From Bacillota bacterium (lineage in GTDB: Bacteria > Bacillota > Clostridia > Peptostreptococcales > Anaerovoracaceae): DNA of 6,731 bases. The notes under the pieces are model-generated. The model did no database searches. It saw nothing but the letters and a program-made list of their open reading frames with translations, and was not told the origin of the DNA. Location of the stretch: positions 1 through 6,731 of the forward strand of contig JAFYFK010000049.1 in assembly GCA_017543805.1 (NCBI GenBank), written 5' to 3'. Position 1 is the stretch's first letter. Every line of letters begins with the position of its first letter. The translations under genes were made by a program, and so were the position numbers. Positions 1 through 5,290 of this stretch are shown in pieces.

Positions 1-114
1 GAAACTATTGTCAGTATTCTGGATAATAATTATGACAGGATCAATTCAGCCAGGGAGAAGGCCTCCTACAAGGCCGGAAGGCGATACAGGGAATCCCTCA
101 ACGCGGCGGAATAA
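1..114 (+). CDS. C-terminal end of an unidentified protein (5' end outside window)
   Basis: Frame 1 is open from the first base and ends at TAA (112-114), giving 37 residues that begin ETIVSILDNNYD and end RRYRESLNAAE. The tail is hydrophilic, rich in Arg, Lys and Glu, and looks like one or two amphipathic helices. No membrane segment or catalytic motif is visible. It is read as coding because a well-formed terminator on the same strand follows its stop by only a few bases. It converges on the minus-strand PPK2/winged-helix unit, so it is transcribed separately from it. The family cannot be named from this fragment; a helical tail of this kind would suit many cytoplasmic enzymes, including glycosyltransferases, but that is only a guess. 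Confidence 0.6.
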   Translation, partial: ETIVSILDNNYDRINSAREKASYKAGRRYRESLNAAE

Positions 115-122
115 CGATCGGC

Positions 123-150
123 GCGGCGGTGTCAGCACCGCCGCTTTTTT
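123..150 (+). terminator. Intrinsic terminator of the upstream + strand gene
   Basis: A perfect 9-bp GC-rich stem, GCGGCGGTG (123-131) with CACCGCCGC (136-144), encloses the loop TCAG and is followed directly by six T residues (145-150). It starts 8 bases after the TAA of the + strand gene. The end of the T-run overlaps the TAA stop of the convergent minus-strand gene (149-151). Read from the minus strand the same stem is followed by GCCGATCG rather than a U-tract, so it should terminate mainly + strand transcription. Confidence 0.9.
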
Positions 151-643
151 ATTCCTGGGGAGCCTCTTCTTCAGGAGCTTCGGCTTCTTCCGCGGCCTCA
201 GCTTCCTCTTCGGGTTCCGCTGCGGGGAGCAGAGTCTCGTCTATCTGGAACTTGTCCGCGAGTTCAACAAAGCGGTCGAGCTCTTCCTCGTTTAAGCATT
301 CGAGGAACTTGCGGAACTTCTTCTCAGCCTTGCTGTCCTTGCCCTTGCCGGCCAGATAGCGCTCAGCCAGATCTGTCAGTTTAAGAGTAACATCGTCGTC
401 AGGATATTCGAGCAGGCCCATAGCCTCGAGCTCGAGCAGTTTTTTGTCCATCCTGGACGGCTTTGTGTCGAAGCAGTCGCAGAGGTCATAGAATGTAGCG
501 TCCTCAAGCTGGGAGATTACGTCCAGCACAGCCGCGTCTTCCTTGGAGACATCGATATCCGGGCCCATTCCGAACTTTGCCAGAACAGCCAGCTGCTTCG
601 GCGTATATTGCTTTTTTTCGTCTTTCTTATCTTTCTTACCCAT
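149..643 (-). CDS. Small MarR-like winged-helix protein with acidic Glu/Ala tail
   Basis: This 164-residue protein has no family I can name firmly. Residues 1-12 are a basic, charged leader (MGKKDKKDEKKQ). Residues 35-97 read as a winged helix: a helix with DAAVLDVISQLE, a helix-turn-helix stretch around FYDLCDCFD and RMDKKLLELEAMGLLEY, then a short wing (DDDVTLKLT) and the helix DLAERYLAG. Residues 107-133 (FRKFLECLNEEELDRFVEL) resemble the last dimerisation helix of MarR proteins. Residues 141-164 are almost only Glu, Ala and Pro and should be disordered. The start is supported by a strong AGGAGGG (651-657) 7 bases upstream. It lies 18 bases after ppk2 on the same strand and is probably cotranscribed with it. 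A regulatory role is inferred from the fold. A basic-HTH-acidic layout also recalls RNA polymerase delta subunit, but sequence similarity to delta is not evident. Confidence 0.8.
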   Translation of the reverse strand: MGKKDKKDEKKQYTPKQLAVLAKFGMGPDIDVSKEDAAVLDVISQLEDATFYDLCDCFDTKPSRMDKKLLELEAMGLLEYPDDDVTLKLTDLAERYLAGKGKDSKAEKKFRKFLECLNEEELDRFVELADKFQIDETLLPAAEPEEEAEAAEEAEAPEEEAPQE

Positions 644-661
644 TTTTACACCCTCCTGAAT

Positions 662-1771
662 TTAAAACTCTTCTACTCTGTTGTCCTTAGCGTTGGCGAC
701 AGCCTCTATCAGCGCGTCCAGAGACCCGATGACAGGCTGCTGCTCCAGAAGCTTTTCGACCGCTCCGAAGCCCAGTTCCTTGCGCCTTGCGATCTGTTCC
801 ACTATCTTGCCGCGCTCCTCGTTTTCGACTATCCTTGCCGCGAGAACGCCGGGATTCGCGAAATCCGGAAGCTGCATCTCCGGCGGCTCGTATTCGCCGG
901 AAAGGCTCTCGACGAGCGATTTCCTGTATTCCTGGACCATCTCGAGCTCGTCGTCGCTGATGACCGGCCACTGCGGATCGATCTCCTCCAGCGTGGCGAG
1001 GACTATCCTGGAAACCGTCAGACGGGCGTACCACTTATGATCCGCCGGCACCACATACCAGGGGTTGATGGAAGTGGACGTGGAATTGACCATGGTCTCG
1101 AAGGCTTCCATGTAGTCGTCCCAGTACTGGCGCTCCTTGATGTCGCCCGAGGATATCTTCCAGTTCTTGCGCTCGGTGTCGATACGGGAGACAAAGCGCC
1201 TCGCCTGCTCGTCCTTGGAGACGTTGAGGAATATCTTTATGACTCTTGTTCCGGTATCGTAGAGATACTTCTCGAAATTCTTTATCTGCGTGTAGCGCTG
1301 GCGGATTATGTCCACGTCGTGCATGCGGTCCGGCAGTATCTGGTTCTCGTAGAGCTTGTGGACCTTGCCGACCAGAACGTCCTCGTAGTAGCTGCGGTTG
1401 AATATGGAAATGTAGCCGCGCGCCGGAAGAGCGCTCCAGAAACGCCAGAGATAGTCGTGGCTGGACTCCTCTGCCGACGGGACCTTAAAGCAGTATTCCT
1501 TGACGCCGTGCGGGGAAAGCGTATTGAAGACCGTGCGGATGACGCCGTCCTTGCCCGCGGCGTCCATGGCCTGGAAGACGAAGATGACTCCCTCCTTGCG
1601 CTCCGCGTACAGCTTCTGCTGCAGCTTGTTTATCTTAAGAAGATTGCGCACGAATTCGTCAACGGCCTCGGAACGGTCTCCGAAACCGCCCATATCAGAT
1701 GTGTCGAATGTCTTGATATTGAATTTTTTTCTTCCGACATATTTGTACGGATCTATTCCGCCTGTACCCAT
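662..1771 (-). CDS. ppk2: PPK2 family polyphosphate kinase, class III-like (polyphosphate:nucleotide phosphotransferase)
   Basis: This 369-residue cytoplasmic enzyme should transfer phosphate between polyphosphate and nucleotides. Walker A is QAMDAAGKDG (67-76, Lys74). The Walker B region is ISIFNRSYYEDVLV (121-134), with the PPK2 hallmark NRSxYE. The lid module KNWKISSGDIKERQYWDDY spans 202-220, and NPWYVVPADHKWYAR (236-250) closes the core. These motifs match class III PPK2 enzymes such as that of Meiothermus ruber, which accept AMP and ADP; class and direction are inferred. About 100 residues (270-369) extend past the usual end of the core, an unusual length. A TTG at 1793-1795 would add eight residues, but ATG at 1769-1771 is chosen because AAAGGA lies 6 bases before it and because the protein then begins MGTGGIDPYKYVG. 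It heads a two-gene unit with the downstream winged-helix protein. Confidence 0.93.
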   Translation of the reverse strand: MGTGGIDPYKYVGRKKFNIKTFDTSDMGGFGDRSEAVDEFVRNLLKINKLQQKLYAERKEGVIFVFQAMDAAGKDGVIRTVFNTLSPHGVKEYCFKVPSAEESSHDYLWRFWSALPARGYISIFNRSYYEDVLVGKVHKLYENQILPDRMHDVDIIRQRYTQIKNFEKYLYDTGTRVIKIFLNVSKDEQARRFVSRIDTERKNWKISSGDIKERQYWDDYMEAFETMVNSTSTSINPWYVVPADHKWYARLTVSRIVLATLEEIDPQWPVISDDELEMVQEYRKSLVESLSGEYEPPEMQLPDFANPGVLAARIVENEERGKIVEQIARRKELGFGAVEKLLEQQPVIGSLDALIEAVANAKDNRVEEF

Positions 1772-1777
1772 TTTCTT

Positions 1778-1783
1778 TCCTTT
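1778..1783 (-). promoter_or_regulatory. Ribosome binding site that fixes the ppk2 start
   Basis: On the minus strand AAAGGA lies 6 bases before ATG 1771-1769. The alternative in-frame TTG (1795-1793) is upstream of this site and has no purine-rich SD of its own, so the ATG is preferred. Confidence 0.65.
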
Positions 1784-1819
1784 CCGGCTTCGCAAATGCT
1801 GATTCGCCTGATAAACAAT

Positions 1820-1828
1820 ATTTTAACA
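1820..1828 (-). promoter_or_regulatory. Candidate extended -10 promoter for ppk2
   Basis: Read on the minus strand this is TGTTAAAAT: a TAAAAT -10 box (one mismatch to TATAAT) preceded by the TGn extension. No good -35 hexamer is seen 16-18 bases upstream, which fits an extended -10 promoter. Predicted transcription would begin near 1812, giving a leader of about 40 bases that holds the AAAGGA site. The surrounding 1784-1876 stretch is AT-rich and holds no gene. Confidence 0.45.
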
Positions 1829-1876
1829 CAATGAAGCATTTCCCGGTTGAAAAATTTACATATTTTTATAATTTTT

Positions 1877-1900
1877 AAAAGGAGGCCTTGAAAGGCCTCC
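1877..1900 (-). terminator. Intrinsic terminator after the M3 peptidase gene
   Basis: The arms GGAGGCCT and AGGCCTCC form an 8-bp stem (1893-1900 with 1881-1888) with a 4-base loop, followed on the minus strand by TTTT and then an AT-only stretch (1861-1876). It starts 17 bases after the peptidase stop codon and separates that operon from the ppk2 unit. The T-run is short, so termination may be imperfect and some read-through into ppk2 is possible. Confidence 0.8.
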
Positions 1901-1917
1901 CCTGATTTTCAGATATC

Positions 1918-3636
1918 CTATTTGAGATCGTGAGTCTTTTCGAACGCGTCGAGCCAGGCCGAAGCGTCTTCGCATACGCTGCGCAGGGTATCCCCGTCGA
2001 ACGGGCTGTCGAGTCCGGCGTTTGCAAGCAGATCGGTAAACACGGCGCTTCCGCCCTGCTTTGTGTATGCCATGTAATACTTCCACGCGTCGGGCAGACC
2101 TTTCTGTATCTTAGCCCAGAATTCGAGCGATACGGTCTGCGCCAGGCAGTAGTCTATGTAATAGAACGGCATGCCGTAGATGTGGTGCTGTCTCTGCCAG
2201 CCCTCGCCGTCCGCGTAGGACGGGATGTCTCCGTCGAGAAGCATCCAGGGCATGTAGATGCCGAGCAGTTCCTTCCACGCCGCGTGTCTTTCCGCGGGGG
2301 TCATCTGCGGCTTTTCGTAGACGATATGCTGGAAGTGGTCGACCATGGTCCCGTAGGGGATGAATTCGATCGCTGAAGCGAGGTGCGAATAGCGGTACTT
2401 GTCGGCATCAGGTCCGAAGAAGTCCTCCGCCCACGGCCACGCGAAGAATTCCATGGACATGGAATGGACCTCGCAGGCCTCCATCGTCGGCCAGTTGTAG
2501 CTTGCCGGAACGCGTTCCCTGTTCATCCAGTCGGCAAAGGCGTGACCGGCTTCGTGCGTTACGACCTCAACGTCGCCCTGGGTGCCGTTGAAGTTCGCGA
2601 AGATGAACGGCATGCGGTAGTCCGGGATGTCCTCGCAGTAACCGCCGCCCTGCTTGCCCTCGGTGGAGAGCACGTCCATCATCTCGTAATCCCTCATCTG
2701 CTTAAAGAATTTGCCGGTCTCTGGGGAAAGCTCTGTGTAGAACTTGAGACCCGCGGCAAGTATGTCATCCGGGCTGCCCTGCGGCCTGGGGTTGCCGCTC
2801 CTGAAAGAGAGTGCGGCGTCCGCGAAGCTTAAAGGATAGCTGACTCCGAGGGTCTCGGCGCGCTTTTTCATAAGCCTGTCGGCAAGAGGAACGACGTACT
2901 TTACGACCGCTTCGCGGAATTTTTCGACGTCATCCTTGGTGTAGCAGTTACGGCTCATTCTGTAATAACCGAGTTCAGTGTATCCGTCATAACCCATCTT
3001 GCGTCCCATGGTGTCGCGCAGCTTTGTGAGCTCGTCGTAGAGGCGGTCGAGTTCTTTCTGGTTGTCCTTGTACCACTTGCCCTCTGCCTTCCACGCCGCG
3101 AGCCTTCTGGCGTCGTCCGGATCCGTCTTGAACGGGGTCATCTGAGAGATGGTGTAAACTCCGTCCTCAAACGGGATCTGCGCGCTGGCAAGGAGCTTTT
3201 CGTATTCCTGGGTAAGGTCGTTTTCCTTCTGCATCTCGGGGATTATCTCCGGGCTGAATGCCTTGAGATCTATCTCCGCGTTAAGGAACATCGGTCCCTT
3301 GTATTCCTCTTCAAAATCCTTTCTGAAGGGGCTCTCGAGCATGGCTTTGATGAACATCTGCCCGTATTCGTTCATAACAGGGCTCGCTTCGTTGAAGAAC
3401 TGCTGTTCTTCGTCGTAGAATTTGTCGCGGGTGTCGATGCTGTGGCGTATATATGACAGGCAGTACATCGTGCTGAAGTTTGCGGACAGCTCCTCTTCCT
3501 CCAGGAACGCGGCCTTTGCTTCTTCGTAGGTCTTCGCGTTCTTTAAGCGCTCGACGACCTCCAGCCCGGCCTTTTTGCAGGCTTCAAGATCCGGACGCTT
3601 ATACGGCATGTCCTTGAATTTTACCATTGGCTTCAT
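1918..3636 (-). CDS. M3 family oligoendopeptidase (zinc metallopeptidase)
   Basis: This 572-residue peptidase should cleave short peptides in the cytoplasm; no signal peptide or membrane segment is present. The zinc-binding HExxH motif is HEAGH at 361-365 inside VEVVTHEAGHAFADW. By spacing, the third zinc ligand is probably Glu390 in MEACEVHSM, 25 residues after the second His, as in thimet oligopeptidase. The C-terminal HHIYGMPFYYIDYCLAQ (484-500) is the Tyr/His-rich substrate-binding block of M3 enzymes. The length suits the M3 oligoendopeptidases of Clostridia, which are related to but distinct from PepF, so no symbol is given. The ATG at 3634-3636 has AAGGAG (3646-3651) with a 9-base spacer. 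It is the last gene of the NYN-rnhB-peptidase operon, 16 bases after rnhB. A role in peptide recycling is inferred from the family; no functional link to rnhB is evident. Confidence 0.93.
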   Translation of the reverse strand: MKPMVKFKDMPYKRPDLEACKKAGLEVVERLKNAKTYEEAKAAFLEEEELSANFSTMYCLSYIRHSIDTRDKFYDEEQQFFNEASPVMNEYGQMFIKAMLESPFRKDFEEEYKGPMFLNAEIDLKAFSPEIIPEMQKENDLTQEYEKLLASAQIPFEDGVYTISQMTPFKTDPDDARRLAAWKAEGKWYKDNQKELDRLYDELTKLRDTMGRKMGYDGYTELGYYRMSRNCYTKDDVEKFREAVVKYVVPLADRLMKKRAETLGVSYPLSFADAALSFRSGNPRPQGSPDDILAAGLKFYTELSPETGKFFKQMRDYEMMDVLSTEGKQGGGYCEDIPDYRMPFIFANFNGTQGDVEVVTHEAGHAFADWMNRERVPASYNWPTMEACEVHSMSMEFFAWPWAEDFFGPDADKYRYSHLASAIEFIPYGTMVDHFQHIVYEKPQMTPAERHAAWKELLGIYMPWMLLDGDIPSYADGEGWQRQHHIYGMPFYYIDYCLAQTVSLEFWAKIQKGLPDAWKYYMAYTKQGGSAVFTDLLANAGLDSPFDGDTLRSVCEDASAWLDAFEKTHDLK

Positions 3637-3652
3637 ATCATAAATCTCCTTT

Positions 3653-4279
3653 TTATAAAAATGTCTTTCTGTGTATCGGGCACGGGCCGAGCAGAGCGAG
3701 GCCCTCGTAATGGGCCTTTGTGCCGTAGCCCTTGTTGCTCGCGAACGCGTAGCCCGGGTACTTCTGATCCATTTCGACCATATAGCGGTCTCTCGTTACC
3801 TTGGCGAGTATCGACGCCGCGGCTATTGAAACGGACGTGGCGTCGCCGTGGATGATCGAAGTCTGCGGAATATCCAGGGCGTTGAGGCGGACAGCGTCTA
3901 TGAGCACGTGGTCCGGTTTGACCGAAAGGCTGTTTACTGCTTCCAGCATGGCCTCCTTTGTGGCTTCGAGGATGTTTATCTCGTCGATCCTGTCCGGCCA
4001 GCGCCACCCGAAAGCATAACAGACCGCAGCCTCCCTGATCTGATCGAAAAGGCTGTCCCTCTGTTTTGGGCTGAGCTTTTTGGAATCGTTGACCCCGAGT
4101 ACGGAAAAGTCCTCCGGAAGTATAACTGCCGCGGTAACGACAGGGCCTGCAAGCGGTCCGCGGCCGACTTCGTCGACGCCCGCGATGTATCTCTTCCCTG
4201 CGGCGCGCAGAGCGGTCTCGTGCGCTGACATCTGCTTAAGCAGCTCTTTCTGTTTCTGCAGTCTCTCGGCTTTAGTCAT
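3653..4279 (-). CDS. rnhB: Ribonuclease HII
   Basis: RNase HII removes ribonucleotides from DNA and degrades the RNA strand of RNA-DNA hybrids, using divalent metal. The 208-residue protein carries all the hallmark blocks: YIAGVDEVGRGPLAGPVV (31-48) with Asp36, Glu37 and the GRG substrate clamp; NDSKKLS (64-70); LIDAV with Asp128; and SIAAASILAKVTRDR (151-165) with Asp164. Asp36, Glu37, Asp128 and Asp164 make up the DEDD active site. The C-terminal SNKGYGTKAHYEGL and GPCPIHRKTF are also typical. The block before SIAAAS reads HGDATS, whereas KGDAKS is more usual as I recall it; this is a small variation. The 30-residue lead is normal for Clostridia. The start lies only 6 bases after the stop of the NYN gene and has just a weak AGGG in front, so translation is probably coupled to the upstream gene. 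Confidence 0.97.
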   Translation of the reverse strand: MTKAERLQKQKELLKQMSAHETALRAAGKRYIAGVDEVGRGPLAGPVVTAAVILPEDFSVLGVNDSKKLSPKQRDSLFDQIREAAVCYAFGWRWPDRIDEINILEATKEAMLEAVNSLSVKPDHVLIDAVRLNALDIPQTSIIHGDATSVSIAAASILAKVTRDRYMVEMDQKYPGYAFASNKGYGTKAHYEGLALLGPCPIHRKTFL

Positions 4280-4285
4280 GCTGCC

Positions 4286-5200
4286 CTACTGCTCCCTGTC
4301 CGGAATGTATTCGCGCAGATAGACCATCTTGATGCTGGAATTCTCGTTGCGCACAGTGCGCATCTCAAAGCCCTTGAGGGACTTGAGGAACGGAGTCAGC
4401 TTGGGGAAACCGTAGTTTCTGACGTCGAAGTCGGAATAGCGCTTAACCAGACGGCTTCCGAGGTCGCTGGTGGAGACCCAGCCGTCCTCGTCGGAATCCT
4501 CCTGCAGTATGGAGTGGAGGGCCTCGGTGATCTCCTCGAGGCTGGTGATCTCACTCTCTTCTATCTTCTCAGGCTCCTGTTCGCTGACTGCCTCGGGAAC
4601 AGGTTCCTCCTTGACAGGCGGAAGGTTCTTGGCCTTGACCTTCGCCGGCGCGGGCGCAGGGGTCTTCTTTGCGGATTTGTCAGGCTCCTTGGCCTTGTCG
4701 CCCTTGTCTGCCTTGTCCTGCTTTTCAGCCTTTGCCGCGGCTTTGGCCTTGCGCTTTTTGCTGTCGCCGGCCAGTATGTCGAGGTACTTGAATTTATTGC
4801 ACGCGGTAATGAACGGCTTGGGGGTCTTCTGTTCTCCCATGCCTACGACCATCATCCCGGATTCCCTGAGACGGCTCGCAAGCCTTGTAAAATCGCTGTC
4901 GGAGCTCACTATGCAGAAACCCTCGACGCTTCCCGAATACAGGATATCCATGGCGTCGATTATCATTGCGGAGTCCGTCGCGTTCTTTCCTGTGGTGTAG
5001 CTGTACTGCTGAATGGGCGTTACGCTGTATTCCAACAGGACCTTTTTCCAGGGCGCGAGCGCCGGTTTGGTCCAGTCGCCGTAGATCCTCTTGTATGTGA
5101 CCTCCCCGTCATTGGAGATCTCGTCCAGTATCACCTTTATATATCTGTCCGAAACATTGTCCGCGTCTATGAGCACGGCAAATTTTCTGTCTGCAGCCAT
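4286..5200 (-). CDS. NYN (PIN-like) nuclease domain protein with C-terminal OST-HTH/LOTUS domain
   Basis: This 304-residue protein is a LabA/MARF1-type fusion. Residues 1-145 form a NYN domain with the acidic metal-site residues of the fold: VLIDADNV (Asp12, Asp14, Asn15), NATDSAMIIDAMD (Asp76), and VSSDSDF (Asp101, Asp103). All expected acids are present, so an active metal-dependent RNase is plausible. Residues 146-216 are a low-complexity Lys/Ala/Asp/Pro linker that turns Glu-rich. Residues 219-298 fit an OST-HTH (LOTUS) domain, with GWVSTSDLGSRLVKRY, FDVRNYGFPKLTPFLKSL and a closing strand. LOTUS domains bind RNA in eukaryotic proteins; here RNA binding is inferred. The ATG is fixed by AAGGAGG (5206-5212) about 5 bases upstream. 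It is the first gene of the operon with rnhB and an M3 peptidase. The substrate and pathway are unknown. Confidence 0.9.
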   Translation of the reverse strand: MAADRKFAVLIDADNVSDRYIKVILDEISNDGEVTYKRIYGDWTKPALAPWKKVLLEYSVTPIQQYSYTTGKNATDSAMIIDAMDILYSGSVEGFCIVSSDSDFTRLASRLRESGMMVVGMGEQKTPKPFITACNKFKYLDILAGDSKKRKAKAAAKAEKQDKADKGDKAKEPDKSAKKTPAPAPAKVKAKNLPPVKEEPVPEAVSEQEPEKIEESEITSLEEITEALHSILQEDSDEDGWVSTSDLGSRLVKRYSDFDVRNYGFPKLTPFLKSLKGFEMRTVRNENSSIKMVYLREYIPDREQ

Positions 5201-5227
5201 TTAAGCCTCCTTGGTACATAACGATAT

Positions 5228-5257
5228 ATTATACACTTAAGCTCAGCCGTCTTGCAA
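5228..5257 (-). promoter_or_regulatory. Sigma-A type promoter of the NYN-rnhB-peptidase operon
   Basis: On the minus strand TTGCAA (5257-5252) and a perfect TATAAT (5233-5228) are separated by 18 bases. Transcription should begin near 5221, leaving a leader of about 20 bases that contains the AAGGAGG site. The -35 matches TTGACA at four of six positions. Confidence 0.7.
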
Positions 5258-5280
5258 TCCCGTTCGGCAAACGTTAGAAT
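5252..5280 (+). promoter_or_regulatory. Divergent sigma-A type promoter of the ABC exporter, sharing its -35 with the opposite promoter
   Basis: On the + strand TTGCAA (5252-5257) is followed after 17 bases by TAGAAT (5275-5280), a -10 box with one mismatch. TTGCAA is its own reverse complement and is the same hexamer used by the minus-strand promoter. Transcription would begin about 5287-5289, only a few bases before the ATG at 5291. The region before that ATG has no Shine-Dalgarno-like sequence. Confidence 0.6.
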
Positions 5281-5290
5281 ACTTATTACT

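Noticed and set aside
608..1834. A 408-codon open frame on the + strand covering the whole ppk2 gene
   Set aside because: It is antisense to a gene with clear PPK2 motifs, has no SD at its start, and its translation shows no recognisable domain; GC-rich genes often leave such open antisense frames.
1847..1872. A + strand promoter-like pair, TTGAAA and TATAAT
   Set aside because: The spacer is only 14 bases and transcription would run antisense into the peptidase gene; the match is explained by the AT-rich region downstream of the terminator.
2448..2464. A near-palindrome, TTCCATGGACATGGAA, inside the peptidase gene
   Set aside because: It encodes the conserved peptide MSMEF in the zinc-site region, so the symmetry follows from Met and Glu codons.
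3651..3660. The AT palindrome TTTTATAAAA at the end of rnhB
   Set aside because: It is too short and AT-only to act as a terminator, and it overlaps the SD of the next gene in the operon.
4514..5221. A 235-codon + strand open frame antisense to the NYN-LOTUS gene
   Set aside because: It opposes a strongly supported gene, and its Leu/Arg-rich translation reflects the complement of Lys/Glu/Ala codons rather than a real protein.
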